Assembly (NCBI RefSeq): GCF_004028095.1
Contig: NZ_SBHM01000007.1
Location: 310,001-374,000 of the forward strand
Length of the DNA stretch: 64,000 nucleotides
DNA from: Paenarthrobacter ureafaciens
Lineage (GTDB): Bacteria > Actinomycetota > Actinomycetes > Actinomycetales > Micrococcaceae
Direction of reading: 5' to 3'
Shown here: piece by piece, positions 1 to 12,569 of the stretch
Position numbering within the stretch: position 1 is the first letter of the stretch
How the letters are laid out: the number at the start of each line of letters is the position of its first letter
Notes under the pieces: model-generated
Databases searched by the model: none
What the model was told of the DNA's origin: nothing
What the model saw: only the letters and a program-made list of their open reading frames with translations
Position numbers and translations under genes: made by a program

Positions 1-685
1 TCAGCGGCGCAATGCGCTGCTCACGGGACAGGACGTGGTGAAGCGCCAGGCGGGTGGGGTACTTGTCCTTCAGGTCCGCCAGCTCTTCCAGGAACATGAC
101 GTCCATGGCGGCCTTGTTGGCGTAGATGAGATCGAAGGTGGTGTCCGGGTTGGCGGCCAGCAGCGTGCGGGCAATTGCGATAACCGGGGTGATGCCCGAA
201 CCCGCTGCGATGGCCACGAAATTGCCCGGCTCCCCCGCCAGTTCCTCCGGGTGGTTCATGGAGTTCATGACGTTGTGCTGCACGGACGCGCCGTCCTTGC
301 CGTGCCGCGAAATGAACGCACCCTGCGGGCTCATGACGTCCAAGGTGTCCCCGGCCTTCAGCTCGGCATTGGCCCACGTGGAGAAGATGCCGCCAAGGTC
401 CTTCTTGATGGCCACACGGATCTCGCTGCTGCCGTCGCCAAACGTACGCGGTTCGGCGCAGATCGAGTAGCTGCGGCGAACCTCGTGCAGCTCACCGTCC
501 TCACCCGGCAGCGACGCGCGGAGGGCAACGTACTGGCCGGGCAGGTAGTCGTACTGGCCTGCCAGCTCGGCGGGAACCGCAAACGTGACCTCGATTGCGT
601 CGTCCGTAAGGCGCCGGACTTCCGAGACGGTCAGGTTGTGGAAAGACGCACGACGGCGGCTGGCCGTCTGGGTTTCGGTGGTCAT
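1..685 (-). CDS. paaE: Phenylacetyl-CoA epoxidase reductase subunit PaaE (3' end outside window)
   Basis: This is the electron-transfer subunit that passes electrons from NAD(P)H to the PaaABC di-iron epoxidase. Only the first 228 codons are present; the frame is open to base 1. The visible part is a ferredoxin-NADP reductase-like module: a flavin-binding RSYSICAEP segment near residue 71 and a nucleotide-binding GSGITP segment near residue 170. The C-terminal plant-type 2Fe-2S domain expected in PaaE lies beyond the edge. The ATG at 685 is preceded by a GGAAG ribosome site and starts 8 nt after the paaD stop, so it is the last visible gene of the paaABCDE operon. The identification rests on the fold motifs plus the gene order, which is the canonical one. 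Confidence 0.93.
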   Translation of the reverse strand, partial: MTTETQTASRRRASFHNLTVSEVRRLTDDAIEVTFAVPAELAGQYDYLPGQYVALRASLPGEDGELHEVRRSYSICAEPRTFGDGSSEIRVAIKKDLGGIFSTWANAELKAGDTLDVMSPQGAFISRHGKDGASVQHNVMNSMNHPEELAGEPGNFVAIAAGSGITPVIAIARTLLAANPDTTFDLIYANKAAMDVMFLEELADLKDKYPTRLALHHVLSREQRIAPL

Positions 686-693
686 GCTCTTCC

Positions 694-1266
694 TTACAGG
701 ACTTTGAAGTAGTCGAACGGTTCCTTGCAGTCCTGGCAGACAAACAGTGCCTTGCAGGACGTGGAACCGAAGCGGGTGAGTTCCTTGGTGTTCAGCGATG
801 AACACTGCGGGCATTTCACGGCCAGGTTCAAACGGACAGGACCGGAATGGCCACCGGCGGCGGCCCGGCCCGAGGGCGGCGCAATGCCGTATTCCTCAAG
901 CTTCGCCTTGCCGGACTCGGTCATCCAGTCAGTGGTCCACGCCGGGGACAGGACCAGGTTGATGTCGACCTTCGCGTAGCCTTCCTTTTCGAAAGCCTTC
1001 CGCAGGTCATCGCCAATGGCGTCCATGGCCGGGCAGCCCGAGTACGTAGGCGTGATGGTGACCTCGACGGCGGAAGCCGCCGGGCCGCCGTCGTGCCCGC
1101 CTCCCGAAGCAGCTGCTTCGGGGGACTCGACAACGCGCACGCCGCGCAGGATCCCCAAGTCCTCAATGGTGAGGACCGGGATCTCCGGATCGCAGACGGT
1201 GGACGCGACGTCCCACGCATGCTGTTCCGCGGCGGTCAAGGAGCTTACCGTGGCCATGGTGGTCAC
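694..1266 (-). CDS. paaD: Phenylacetyl-CoA epoxidase subunit PaaD
   Basis: PaaD is needed for maturation of the epoxidase, probably in iron or Fe-S handling. The 190-residue product has the MIP18-type domain with the DPEIP motif at residues 26-30 and a TYSGCPA segment near 74, then a C-terminal zinc-ribbon-like set of cysteines (CPQC at 152-155, C171, C177, C180) typical of PaaD. The GTG at 1266 overlaps the paaC stop (GTGA), which implies translational coupling; an in-frame ATG at 1257 is a possible alternative start. A glycine- and alanine-rich insertion at about 50-65 is not part of the conserved core. Confidence 0.93.
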   Translation of the reverse strand: MTTMATVSSLTAAEQHAWDVASTVCDPEIPVLTIEDLGILRGVRVVESPEAAASGGGHDGGPAASAVEVTITPTYSGCPAMDAIGDDLRKAFEKEGYAKVDINLVLSPAWTTDWMTESGKAKLEEYGIAPPSGRAAAGGHSGPVRLNLAVKCPQCSSLNTKELTRFGSTSCKALFVCQDCKEPFDYFKVL

Positions 1267-2180
1267 CAGCTCGCGCCGGGGTGCTCGCGGGCCAGGACCT
1301 GCATCTCGGCCAGGATGTACCCCATGTGCTCGGAGTGCTTACCGCGACGGCCGCCACCCGGAGCCTGCGGAACGGCAGGGATCTCCAGCTCGGCCTCGGT
1401 CAGGATCTCGCCGGTCAGGCGGTCGAACTCTGCCCGCAGGCTGGACGGCTGGACGGCAACGCCTGCTTCGGCGAGGCGCGTAGTGAGCTCATCGTCTTCG
1501 AAGAGTTCATCAACGTACGGCCATACGAGGGTCAGGCCCTTGATCATGCGCTCGCGCGACTCATCCGTACCGCCGGCAAGGCGCAGCACCCACTGGGCGC
1601 TGTGGTCACGGTGGTAGTCGACTTCCTTCACGGCCTTCGCAGAAATGGCTGCGATGGTGGCATCCGTGGACGCGGTGAGCGCCGTGTAGAGCTGGTACTG
1701 GTAGAAGCTCACAATGAACTGGCGTGCGATGGTCACCGCGAAGTCGCCGTTGGGCTGCTCGAAGAGGTGGGCCGAACGGAATTCGTGCTCGCGGCGGAAG
1801 TAGGCGAGGTCGTCTTCCGACTTGTCCCAAGCGGCACCGGCGTAGGTCAGGAAGGACCGTGCGTGGCCCAATTGGTCCAGTGCAATGTTGCCGAGGGCGA
1901 TGTCTTCCTCGAGCTCGGGAGCACGGGAAATCCAGTGGCCCAGGCGCTGGGCGAGGATCAGTCCGTCATCGCCCAGGCGCAGTGCGTACTCGGCCACATC
2001 TTCGCTGGGCTTTACTTCCCCGCGGCGGACCTCAAGGGCGATGTCCTCGGGACGCAGGGCGTTGCCCGGGGTGATACGGGTGGCGCTGGCCGAACCGTCA
2101 CCGGACGCCCCCGCACCGGAGACGCCCACGGAGATATCGCCGTGGCCTTCGATGGCGAAGTCAGTTGCTTTGTCAGTCAC
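1263..2180 (-). CDS. paaC: Phenylacetyl-CoA epoxidase structural subunit PaaC
   Basis: PaaC is the catalytically inactive ferritin-like partner of PaaA in the epoxidase core. The 305-residue product begins with about 45 poorly conserved Gly/Ala/Ser-rich residues; the family core follows, with the HARSFLTYAG and REVDYHRDH-like helices (here KEVDYHRDHSAQW). The GTG start overlaps the paaB stop by four bases and the gene overlaps paaD by four bases, so the operon is translated as a coupled unit. Function is assigned from family resemblance and its position between paaB and paaD. Confidence 0.93.
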   Translation of the reverse strand: MTDKATDFAIEGHGDISVGVSGAGASGDGSASATRITPGNALRPEDIALEVRRGEVKPSEDVAEYALRLGDDGLILAQRLGHWISRAPELEEDIALGNIALDQLGHARSFLTYAGAAWDKSEDDLAYFRREHEFRSAHLFEQPNGDFAVTIARQFIVSFYQYQLYTALTASTDATIAAISAKAVKEVDYHRDHSAQWVLRLAGGTDESRERMIKGLTLVWPYVDELFEDDELTTRLAEAGVAVQPSSLRAEFDRLTGEILTEAELEIPAVPQAPGGGRRGKHSEHMGYILAEMQVLAREHPGASW

Positions 2181-2599
2181 AGGTGCTTCACGCCTTCACT
2201 CTTGGTGTAGTACGTCGCATGGCGGTAATCCTTGCCCTGCGGGGATTCGAAGAACGAGCCCTTGGAATCGGGATCGCTGGCGGCAATTGCCTCGGCCGGG
2301 ACAACCCAGATGGACACGCCCTCGTTGCGGCGGGTGTACAGATCGCGGGCGTTGCGGAGGGCCATGGCGGCATCCGGTGCGTGCAAGGAACCTGCATGCA
2401 CGTGGGACAGGCCGCGGCTGGACCGGACGAAGACCTCCCAGAGGGACCAGGGGGTTTCTTCCTTGGCCTCGCTGGACGTGACGTTCGCGCGCGGGGCGGG
2501 TGCCGCCGTCGTGCTGTTTGCAGCGGCGACCTTGGGTGCCTCGCTGTTGATTTCGCCGGCGGCGCTGGCCGGAGCTTCCGGGTTTCCGTGGGGAGCCAT
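2177..2599 (-). CDS. paaB: Phenylacetyl-CoA epoxidase subunit PaaB
   Basis: PaaB is a small subunit that bridges PaaAC heterodimers. The 140-residue product is longer than the roughly 95 residues usual for the family because of an N-terminal Ala/Pro/Thr-rich extension of about 45 residues; the PaaB core starts around the WSLWEVFVRSSRGLSHVHAG segment and includes DAAMALRNARDLYTRR and the SIWVV strand. The ATG at 2599 overlaps the paaA stop by one base (TAATG). An internal start cannot be excluded for the core alone, but the overlap with paaA favours the long form. Confidence 0.93.
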   Translation of the reverse strand: MAPHGNPEAPASAAGEINSEAPKVAAANSTTAAPAPRANVTSSEAKEETPWSLWEVFVRSSRGLSHVHAGSLHAPDAAMALRNARDLYTRRNEGVSIWVVPAEAIAASDPDSKGSFFESPQGKDYRHATYYTKSEGVKHL

Positions 2600-3594
2600 T
2601 ATGCTGCGTTCGCTTTCTGTGCTTGCTTGCGGGCGTAGGCTGCGGCAGCTTCCCGAACCCAGGCACCGTTTTCGTGTGCCTCACGGCGGCGCTCAATGCG
2701 CTGCGAGTTGCAGGGACCGCGGCCGGCCAGGACTTCCTTGAACTCATTCCAGTCCAGGGGTCCGTGCTCCCACTTCTTGGTTTCTTCGTTGAAACGGATG
2801 TCCTTGTCCGGGAGGGTCAGGCCGAGGACCTTGACCTGCTCCACCATCATGCCGACGAACCGGCTGCGCAGCTCGTCATTGCTGAACCGCTTGATGTTCC
2901 ACGCCATGGACTGCTTGGAGTTGGGTGAATCGTCATCCGGCGGGCCGAACATCATCAGCGACGGCGCGTACCAGCGGTTCACTGCGTCCTGTGCCATCTG
3001 CTTCTGCGCCGGCGTTCCGTTGGAGAGTTCCAGCAGGATCTCGAAGCCCTGGCGCTGGTGGAAGGACTCTTCCTTGCAGATGCGCACCATTGCGCGGCCG
3101 TAAGGACCATAAGATGCACGGCAGAGGGGAACCTGGTTGCAGATGGCTGCGCCGTCAACCAGCCAGCCGATGGCACCCATGTCCGCCCAGGAAAGCGTGG
3201 GGTAGTTGAAGATGGACGAGTACCGGGCCTTGCCCGCAATGAGGTCTTCCGTCATCTTGTCCCGGGACTGGCCCAGGGTCTCGGCAGCCGAGTACAGGTA
3301 AAGGCCGTGGCCGGCTTCGTCCTGGACCTTGGCCATGAGGATGGACTTGCGCTTCAGGCTCGGTGCCCTGGTGATCCAGTTGGCTTCCGGCTGCATGCCG
3401 ATGATTTCCGAGTGTGCGTGCTGCGAGATCTGGCGCAGCAAAGTCTTGCGGTAAGCCGCCGGCATCCAGTCCCGCGGTTCAATGCGCGAGTCCTCCGAGA
3501 TAATGCGGTCAAAGTACGCCTGACCAGCCGCCTCCCGTTCCTGCTCCTCCGGGGACAGCTCAACGGGCACAGACTGCAGATTCTGCGTTGCCAT
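2599..3594 (-). CDS. paaA: Phenylacetyl-CoA epoxidase catalytic subunit PaaA
   Basis: PaaA carries the di-iron centre that epoxidises the ring of phenylacetyl-CoA. The 331-residue product contains two carboxylate-histidine ligand motifs, DEAGH near residue 93 and EESFH near residue 176, within a four-helix ferritin-like fold. The start was set at the ATG at 3594, giving the N-terminus MATQNLQSV, because it has an AGGAG ribosome site 7 nt upstream; a longer frame to 3657 would run through the operator and promoter. It is the first gene of the operon, and a PaaR-type operator lies 17 nt upstream. Confidence 0.95.
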   Translation of the reverse strand: MATQNLQSVPVELSPEEQEREAAGQAYFDRIISEDSRIEPRDWMPAAYRKTLLRQISQHAHSEIIGMQPEANWITRAPSLKRKSILMAKVQDEAGHGLYLYSAAETLGQSRDKMTEDLIAGKARYSSIFNYPTLSWADMGAIGWLVDGAAICNQVPLCRASYGPYGRAMVRICKEESFHQRQGFEILLELSNGTPAQKQMAQDAVNRWYAPSLMMFGPPDDDSPNSKQSMAWNIKRFSNDELRSRFVGMMVEQVKVLGLTLPDKDIRFNEETKKWEHGPLDWNEFKEVLAGRGPCNSQRIERRREAHENGAWVREAAAAYARKQAQKANAA

Positions 3595-3610
3595 GGTTGC
3601 TCCTAATAAA

Positions 3611-3632
3611 TTACCGACCGTTCGTTCAGAAT
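3611..3632. promoter_or_regulatory. PaaR-type operator upstream of paaA
   Basis: A 22-bp imperfect palindrome with half-sites TTACCGACCGT and (reverse) ATTCTGAACGA. It matches the three other copies in this window at paaI, paaZ and the thiolase gene, and resembles the published PaaR motif of Corynebacterium glutamicum (ACCG-NN-CG-NN-CGGT core). It ends 17 nt before the paaA start, where a bound repressor would block the promoter. Confidence 0.8.
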
Positions 3633-3793
3633 ATGCGGAGGGGAGGTTTTCAGTCAAGCTTTTGGCCGCCTTGGTGGGGCTCGCCCTTAATTTGCCGGAT
3701 CATCCGCGGCTTAGCTGAGGCGAAGCCCCGGGAATCCAAGGAACCAGTCCGTGCCGGACCAAATGATCCAGCAGATTTTCGTCAGTGGGCGCG

Positions 3794-3828
3794 AAAAAGC
3801 CCGGGACCGGCACGTGCCGGGCCCGGGC
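3794..3828 (-). terminator. Rho-independent terminator of the GT2 gene
   Basis: Read on the minus strand, a long GC stem (arms 3799-3812 and 3815-3828, one mismatch) is followed by TTTTTC. It lies just after the stop codon of the glycosyltransferase gene. Confidence 0.8.
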
Positions 3829-3838
3829 TGCTGGAAGG

Positions 3839-6247
3839 CTATCGCAGTGAGATGCGGCGACGATCAGTTCCGCCGCGGAGGTCTCGGTTGAGCCTGCGGT
3901 CACCGTGGTACAGGATCGACTCCCAATCCACTTCCTCCGCCGACTTGGGTACCACCACCGGCTCCTTGCCTGCTTTCGACTTCGGACTGACGTAGAGCCA
4001 GTTGAGTGCACCCAAGGAGATATCCACCACCGAGTTCCAGAGCCCTATGTAGGCCTGGATACACGTCATGGCCAGCACCGCATTCAGCGTAGCGAACGCA
4101 ACATTGCCCCAGTTTCCCTGCTGCCAGTCCCGCCAGATGGTCAACAGGGAAAAGGCAACAATGAGGTATGGGATCAGGACGTAGATGGCCGGGGCAGCGG
4201 TGCGGTTCTTGACCTTAGGCGTGCGGACGAACGGAATCTTGTCCCCCGTGAGCCCCTGCTGCAACGACTTGAGCACGCCGGCCAGGTTCACCGGCAAGAG
4301 GATGAGGTTGAAACCGTAAATCCTGAAGATGTCACTGAACCGGTGCCCGCAGTCGCGAAGATCGGATCCCATGCAGAGGAAGTACGGAAGGGCGGCAACA
4401 AACACAGCAGGGCTGAGCAAGCGACTGTCATAGGGATAGGCCAGCAGGAACAGGAGCCCAAAACTGGCCCAGCAGATAGAGGCCATGTAGTTCACCCTCA
4501 AGAGGACTTCCCGAATGAGGATCCTCTCGCGTTGGAGTCGCCGCTGCGACAGTTGGTTCCACAGCTTGGGCAGGATCAGCAAGCCTCCATTGGCCCAGCG
4601 CCGCCGCTGCACTACCAGGGAACCAAAATCCGGCGGTGTAGCGCTGTAGCTCAAGCGCTCCGGATAATTGACCAAGGTCCACCCGTGGGCGCCCAAGTCG
4701 ATGCTCGACTCCGTATCTTCAATGACAGTGCGGTCCTGGATGTAGGTACGCACCTCGAAGCCGCCAACCGTCTCCACTTCCACGATGTCTTCCAACGCGC
4801 GTTTGCGGATAATGGCGTTGACTCCCACCCAAAAAGTTGCCCCGTAATAGGACATTCCTTGGTGGAGGATGTGTTGGATATCTGTTGTGGCGCCCGCAAT
4901 TCGCTCAATTCGCGTTGGAGCTCCACGGAACGACGAATAAGGAGTTTGGGTTACAGCTACACGTTCATTTCCTGCCGATTCGAGAAAATACACCAATCGG
5001 AGGCAATAATCCCGGAGCAGCAGGGAATCGGCGTCAAGGGTCAGCAAATAGGTGCTGTCCGGTACCACAAGGTCATCTTCGAGCGGCGTAGTAGCAGGAC
5101 GCAGCAATGTGGCTCCGCCCGCTTCTTCCTTCCGCCAACGCTGACCCATGAGGGAAATGTAGGCATTCAGGTTCATGGCCTTGTTGGCTTCATGGGAAAG
5201 GCTCGCATAACGCTTGCGCTCGAACGACTCCAAGCGGCCATTGAATATCCATGTGAGCCTGAGGTACAGCTGCTCCATTCGCTCAGGTGCGGGCAGGGCT
5301 CCCTGGGCCTTTGCCGATGTCAGGGCCAGGAGCACCAAGCGCAATTCGCGCGCCAGGCCCATGATCACAAGGTCCACAAAGAACTCGTCCACATGGTCGT
5401 GGACTGACTCTGCCTCCGCCATGGCTTCCAACCATTCGGCTGCAGCCTCGTATTCGGCAATGAGCAAGTCCAGCTCATCGAGGTCCCGGAGCTTTTGTTG
5501 TGCGCCCTTTTGCTTCCCTGTCTTCTTGGTTGCAGGAGACGCACTGCCGGCAGCCGGATCGACCGGCCCGTTCCTGCGGGCGCGGTAAGCCGCCAAGGCA
5601 CTGTTGGCCCGGGCAGCTGGTGCAGATAGCGCCCTCTCAATCTGGCCGGCCAACGCCCTTGTCTCATCAAGACGCCGGGCCTTTTCCGGGTCAGTGGGGT
5701 TGGGCGGATCGTCCAGCAGCAGAACCACACGCAAGTCAGGGAATTCCTGCAGGGCTGCCGACCACAACGTGGCCCTCACTACCCCCGGCTCTTCGGCGTA
5801 AGAAGGTACGAGCACCGTGATGCCGTGCTGGTAATCGGCAAAGTGATTGTCCAGTTCACCCCGCGGGACCCTGCGGTGTTCCCTGAAGCGGTAGAGGGCG
5901 CCCTGCCTGGCCATCAGGTACATCAGGGCCGAGAACGTCAGGAAAGTTACTACCACCACATAGGAAACGGACTCGATGGTGAAACGGAAACCAGGATTCG
6001 GGTTATTAATGAACTCGCGGATGATGGTGGAAACGACGTAATACATCCACGCGCCCACAGTGACCAAAATGGCAAGCCGGCCCAGCACGATCTTCCGGGC
6101 GGAAGGCTTTGGGTGAACAATCGGGAGCGGCTCGGAACGGCGCTCCGATCCCCATTGGCGTTTGCGCCCCTTAGCCTCCGATGGCTCATCGATAGCCGTG
6201 CCCGAATTAGGCACAAGGTCAGGTGAATCCACCAGTTGGTCCGTCAT
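3839..6247 (-). CDS. Processive family 2 glycosyltransferase (cellulose/chitin synthase-like membrane protein)
   Basis: A membrane polysaccharide synthase of the BcsA-like GT2 group, 802 residues. Two N-terminal membrane segments (about 55-75 and 95-115) precede the catalytic domain, and several more follow it. Catalytic landmarks are present: LLLDDPPNPTD for UDP binding, LDADSLL (DxD), VIEDTES (the ED catalytic base region) and QRRRW (QxxRW acceptor motif). An insertion of some 150 mostly helical, charged residues lies between the first and second Asp motifs. No PilZ domain follows, so direct c-di-GMP activation is not evident. The ATG at 6247 has a GGGG ribosome site. The gene is divergent from a GH18 hydrolase, which suggests a synthase/hydrolase pair for one extracellular polymer. 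The product cannot be named from sequence. Confidence 0.88.
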   Translation of the reverse strand: MTDQLVDSPDLVPNSGTAIDEPSEAKGRKRQWGSERRSEPLPIVHPKPSARKIVLGRLAILVTVGAWMYYVVSTIIREFINNPNPGFRFTIESVSYVVVVTFLTFSALMYLMARQGALYRFREHRRVPRGELDNHFADYQHGITVLVPSYAEEPGVVRATLWSAALQEFPDLRVVLLLDDPPNPTDPEKARRLDETRALAGQIERALSAPAARANSALAAYRARRNGPVDPAAGSASPATKKTGKQKGAQQKLRDLDELDLLIAEYEAAAEWLEAMAEAESVHDHVDEFFVDLVIMGLARELRLVLLALTSAKAQGALPAPERMEQLYLRLTWIFNGRLESFERKRYASLSHEANKAMNLNAYISLMGQRWRKEEAGGATLLRPATTPLEDDLVVPDSTYLLTLDADSLLLRDYCLRLVYFLESAGNERVAVTQTPYSSFRGAPTRIERIAGATTDIQHILHQGMSYYGATFWVGVNAIIRKRALEDIVEVETVGGFEVRTYIQDRTVIEDTESSIDLGAHGWTLVNYPERLSYSATPPDFGSLVVQRRRWANGGLLILPKLWNQLSQRRLQRERILIREVLLRVNYMASICWASFGLLFLLAYPYDSRLLSPAVFVAALPYFLCMGSDLRDCGHRFSDIFRIYGFNLILLPVNLAGVLKSLQQGLTGDKIPFVRTPKVKNRTAAPAIYVLIPYLIVAFSLLTIWRDWQQGNWGNVAFATLNAVLAMTCIQAYIGLWNSVVDISLGALNWLYVSPKSKAGKEPVVVPKSAEEVDWESILYHGDRRLNRDLRGGTDRRRISLR

Positions 6248-6466
6248 AGTTCCCCATCAGATTGCATGCAAGGCCAAGGCCAGCTATCCGGAAAGACGTG
6301 ATCGTCCGTTTGTCAAGTCACATCGATTTACCCCTTATACTAATGGAGGTTTGCGCCGTGTCGATTCCTGTCTTTAAGGCTTGACAATCGAGGTCTTATT
6401 AGGAACCTCACGGTATTCATTTGCCCCTGCTTCGCATCAAACTTCAGTGTCAACGTTGGGTGATCC

Positions 6467-8035
6467 ATGTCGAAATACTTCCCTGGACGGAAACTGTCCA
6501 TCCTTCGGCTCTCCGTTTTATCGCTCGTCATTGGAGGGCTGGTAGCTGCCGGCATCACCACGTGGCACAACTATTCCGATGCCCGGGCCGCCGCTGCTTC
6601 ACCATCCACTTTCGCGGGGTATGTCGACGTCACGGCGACCCCGAGGTATGCCTTCGAGCAGGCATCGACGGCGAGCACCAAATCAGTGGTCCTCTCGTTC
6701 ATCGTCGCCGACCCGAAGGATGGCTGCACGCCGTCGTGGGGTACGTTCTACAGCCTTGATGCGGCAGGGGAAGACCTGGACCTGGATCGCCGTATTGCAA
6801 GGTTGCGCCAGGCCGGAGGCAGCGTAGCCGTCTCGTTCGGCGGTTTGTCGAACAAGGAACTGGCGACGGCATGCAGGGACGCCGCCCGGCTAAAGGCCGC
6901 TTATGCACAAGTAGTGGACCGATACGAGTTGACGTCCATCGACCTGGATATCGAAGGAGCCGCACTATCCGACGTCGATGCACTCACGCGGCAGGCCAAA
7001 GTGATCAGCGAACTCCAGAAGGAACGCCGGGAAAACGCCCAGGACCTCTCCGTATGGTTGACGCTCCCTGTGGCTCCTACGGGACTGACGGCCGAGGGGA
7101 CATCCGCCGTCAAGCAGATGCTGTCAGCCGGCGTCGACCTTGCGGGCGTCAACGTCATGACCATGGACTACGGTGCCAGCCGCGTCGCAGGGCAAACCAT
7201 GCTGCAGGCGTCAATTGCCGCAGCAGAGGCAACCCACTCCCAACTGGGAGAAATCTATTCGTCGGTCAACCAAGACCTTGGTGCGCAAACCCTGTGGCGC
7301 AAGATCGGCCTTACCCCCATGATCGGCCAAAATGACATTGTGGCCGACGTCTTCACCGTCGCCGACGCGGAGGGCCTGCACGACTTCGCGGAAAGCAAAG
7401 GCGTAGGGCGTATGTCCATGTGGTCCCTGAACAGGGATGTCGAATGCGGACCGAACTACCCCACGCTGACGGTGGTCTCAGATGCCTGCAGCGGCGTGGC
7501 GCAGTCAGGTGGCTTGTTCTCGAGCATCCTTGGCGCGGAACGGGATTCCGTCAGCACCGCAACGTCACCCGCTCCGGAGCCGACAACCACTACAACCGCA
7601 GCGCCCGTCGTCGACGATCCCGCCACCAGCCCGTACCCCATCTGGTCACCTACCAACGCCTACGTAAAGTCGGACCGCACAGTGTGGCACGGCAATGTGT
7701 ATGAAGCGAAGTGGTGGACCAAGAACGATGTCCCCAACAACCCCGTAGCTGCCGGCACGGCAGCTCCCTGGCAGCTGATCGGCCCCGTCCTCCCGGGGGA
7801 TCGCCCGCAACCAGAGGTCACAGCTCCTGCCGGCACCTACCCTGTATGGTCGGCCGAAACCGTGTACAAGAAGGGCGATCGCGTGATGTTTGGCCCATAC
7901 GTGTTCGAGGCCAAATGGTGGGTGCAAACTCAAAGCCCGGAGGCGGCATTGCAGGGGTCCTCCGAGACAGCGTGGGCCAAGCTGTCCAACGCTGAGCTAG
8001 CCAAGTTGCTGCAGGGAACGCCAACACCCAAGTAG
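6467..8035 (+). CDS. Secreted GH18 glycoside hydrolase with two CBM5/12-type domains
   Basis: A chitinase-like enzyme of 522 residues. An N-terminal hydrophobic segment (about 12-32) followed by ARAAAASP serves as signal peptide or anchor. The GH18 barrel spans about 45-330 and holds the catalytic SIDLDIEG motif (DxDxE) near residue 158. A Pro/Thr linker leads to two carbohydrate-binding modules, each with an AY/VY-xxxDR-V-...-EAKWW signature (near 400 and 470). The family cleaves beta-1,4 GlcNAc polymers such as chitin. It is divergently transcribed from the GT2 synthase across a 219-bp gap, so it may trim or release that polymer. The ATG at 6467 was chosen because it precedes the signal sequence. 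Confidence 0.9.
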   Translation: MSKYFPGRKLSILRLSVLSLVIGGLVAAGITTWHNYSDARAAAASPSTFAGYVDVTATPRYAFEQASTASTKSVVLSFIVADPKDGCTPSWGTFYSLDAAGEDLDLDRRIARLRQAGGSVAVSFGGLSNKELATACRDAARLKAAYAQVVDRYELTSIDLDIEGAALSDVDALTRQAKVISELQKERRENAQDLSVWLTLPVAPTGLTAEGTSAVKQMLSAGVDLAGVNVMTMDYGASRVAGQTMLQASIAAAEATHSQLGEIYSSVNQDLGAQTLWRKIGLTPMIGQNDIVADVFTVADAEGLHDFAESKGVGRMSMWSLNRDVECGPNYPTLTVVSDACSGVAQSGGLFSSILGAERDSVSTATSPAPEPTTTTTAAPVVDDPATSPYPIWSPTNAYVKSDRTVWHGNVYEAKWWTKNDVPNNPVAAGTAAPWQLIGPVLPGDRPQPEVTAPAGTYPVWSAETVYKKGDRVMFGPYVFEAKWWVQTQSPEAALQGSSETAWAKLSNAELAKLLQGTPTPK

Positions 8036-8160
8036 GCGGGAACATCTTGACGCATATTCCCACAAGAAGCTGGCCCACCCACGTATGATCACCACAGCGC
8101 AACGGACTGTACGCGCATTGTTCGCTTTTGGGTGGGGCCACGGTCGAAGGCAGGGGTTCA

Positions 8161-11576
<3,416 letters not shown>

Positions 11577-11580
<4 letters not shown>

Positions 11581-12497
11581 AAGTCCTGATCGCGGACGAT
11601 GACCTGATTTCCCGGATGATCACCAAAGCCGCCGTGGAGCAGGCCGGGCACGATTGCGTGGTGGCGGTGGACGGCGACGAAGCCTGGGAGCTGTATCAGG
11701 TGCACCAGCCCGGGGCTGTAGTGACGGACCTGATGATGCCGGGTTTGAACGGCCTGGACCTGTGCCGGGCCATCCGGGAGTCGGAGGATGACTCCTACAC
11801 CTACCTGATCCTTGTGACCTCGCACGGTTCCCGGGATGATGTGCTGGCCGGCATGGAGGCAGGGGCGGACGACTACGTCACCAAGCCGTTGGACCCGTTC
11901 AACCTGCGGATCAGGCTGCTGGCCGCGCAACGGATCACCTCGCTGCACGCGGACCTCGCGCGTTACCGTTCGGCGCTCACCGAGCAGGCACGCACGGATC
12001 CCCTCACCAAGCTGCACAACAGGCTCAAGCTCACCGAGGATCTCGCGGAGCTGCAGGACCGGACCGAGCCCCACGATTTCTGCTTGGCGATGGTGGATGT
12101 GGACAACTTCAAGAGTTACAACGATCTGTACGGGCACCCTGGCGGTGATGCGGCGCTGGTGGCCATCGCCTCGACGCTTGCCGGGGCGGTGCGGGAGACC
12201 GACGGCGTTTACAGGTTTGGCGGCGAGGAGTTCCTGCTGCTCCTGCACGGGCAGGACGCGGACGGCGCGGAGGGTGTCATGGAGCGCATCCGTTCGGCGG
12301 TGCACGCGCTGCAGATCGAGCACACGGGTGATCCTGACGGCGTCCTCACCATCAGCGCCGGAGTGGCTTCCTATGCCGAGGGGCACCGTTCGGGCACAGA
12401 GCAGCTCCTCAAGGATGCCGACCTCGCCCTGTACGCAGCCAAGGCATCCGGCCGGAACCGGGTGACGGTAGCGAGCCGTAGTTCCTTCCCCAACTGA
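11577..12497 (+). CDS. Response regulator with GGDEF diguanylate cyclase output
   Basis: A two-domain, 306-residue protein that should make c-di-GMP when phosphorylated. The receiver domain (1-120) has the acidic DDD pocket near the start, the phospho-acceptor Asp in VVTDLMMPG and the conserved KPLDP lysine. The cyclase domain (about 135-300) has DPLTKLHNR at its start and an intact RFGGEEF active-site motif, so it is expected to be active; there is no obvious RxxD inhibitory site just before it. It overlaps the hybrid kinase by four bases, which makes that kinase the likely phosphodonor through its Hpt domain. The stop codon lies inside a 66-bp palindromic repeat. Confidence 0.93.
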
Positions 12498-12554
12498 CTG
12501 GCAGCAGGGGTTGTTCTGAGCGCTGGGAACAACCCCTACTGCCAGTTACTTGGG
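12489..12554. repeat. 66-bp palindromic element, type A, copy 1
   Basis: Arms of 25 bp around a 16-nt loop, bounded by CCCAACTGA and (reverse) CCCAAGTAA, with an AGGGGTTG inner arm. It has the same 66-bp length and arms as the copies at 35314 and 36368. It contains the stop codon of the REC-GGDEF gene and ends just before the -10 box of the peptidase gene. Confidence 0.85.
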
Positions 12555-12557
12555 CGA

Positions 12558-12563
12558 TAGAGT
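12558..12563 (+). promoter_or_regulatory. -10 box (TAGAGT) of a leaderless promoter for the S9 peptidase
   Basis: TAGAGT ends 6 nt before the ATG at 12570, with no ribosome site between them. No consensus -35 is visible; the palindromic repeat occupies that area. Confidence 0.6.
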
Positions 12564-12569
12564 GGCCAC

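Noticed and set aside
3839..3950. PilZ c-di-GMP-binding domain at the C-terminus of the GT2 synthase
   Set aside because: The tail has an Arg-rich segment (DRRLNRDLRGGTDRRR), but the protein ends there and no beta-barrel or NxSxxG motif follows.
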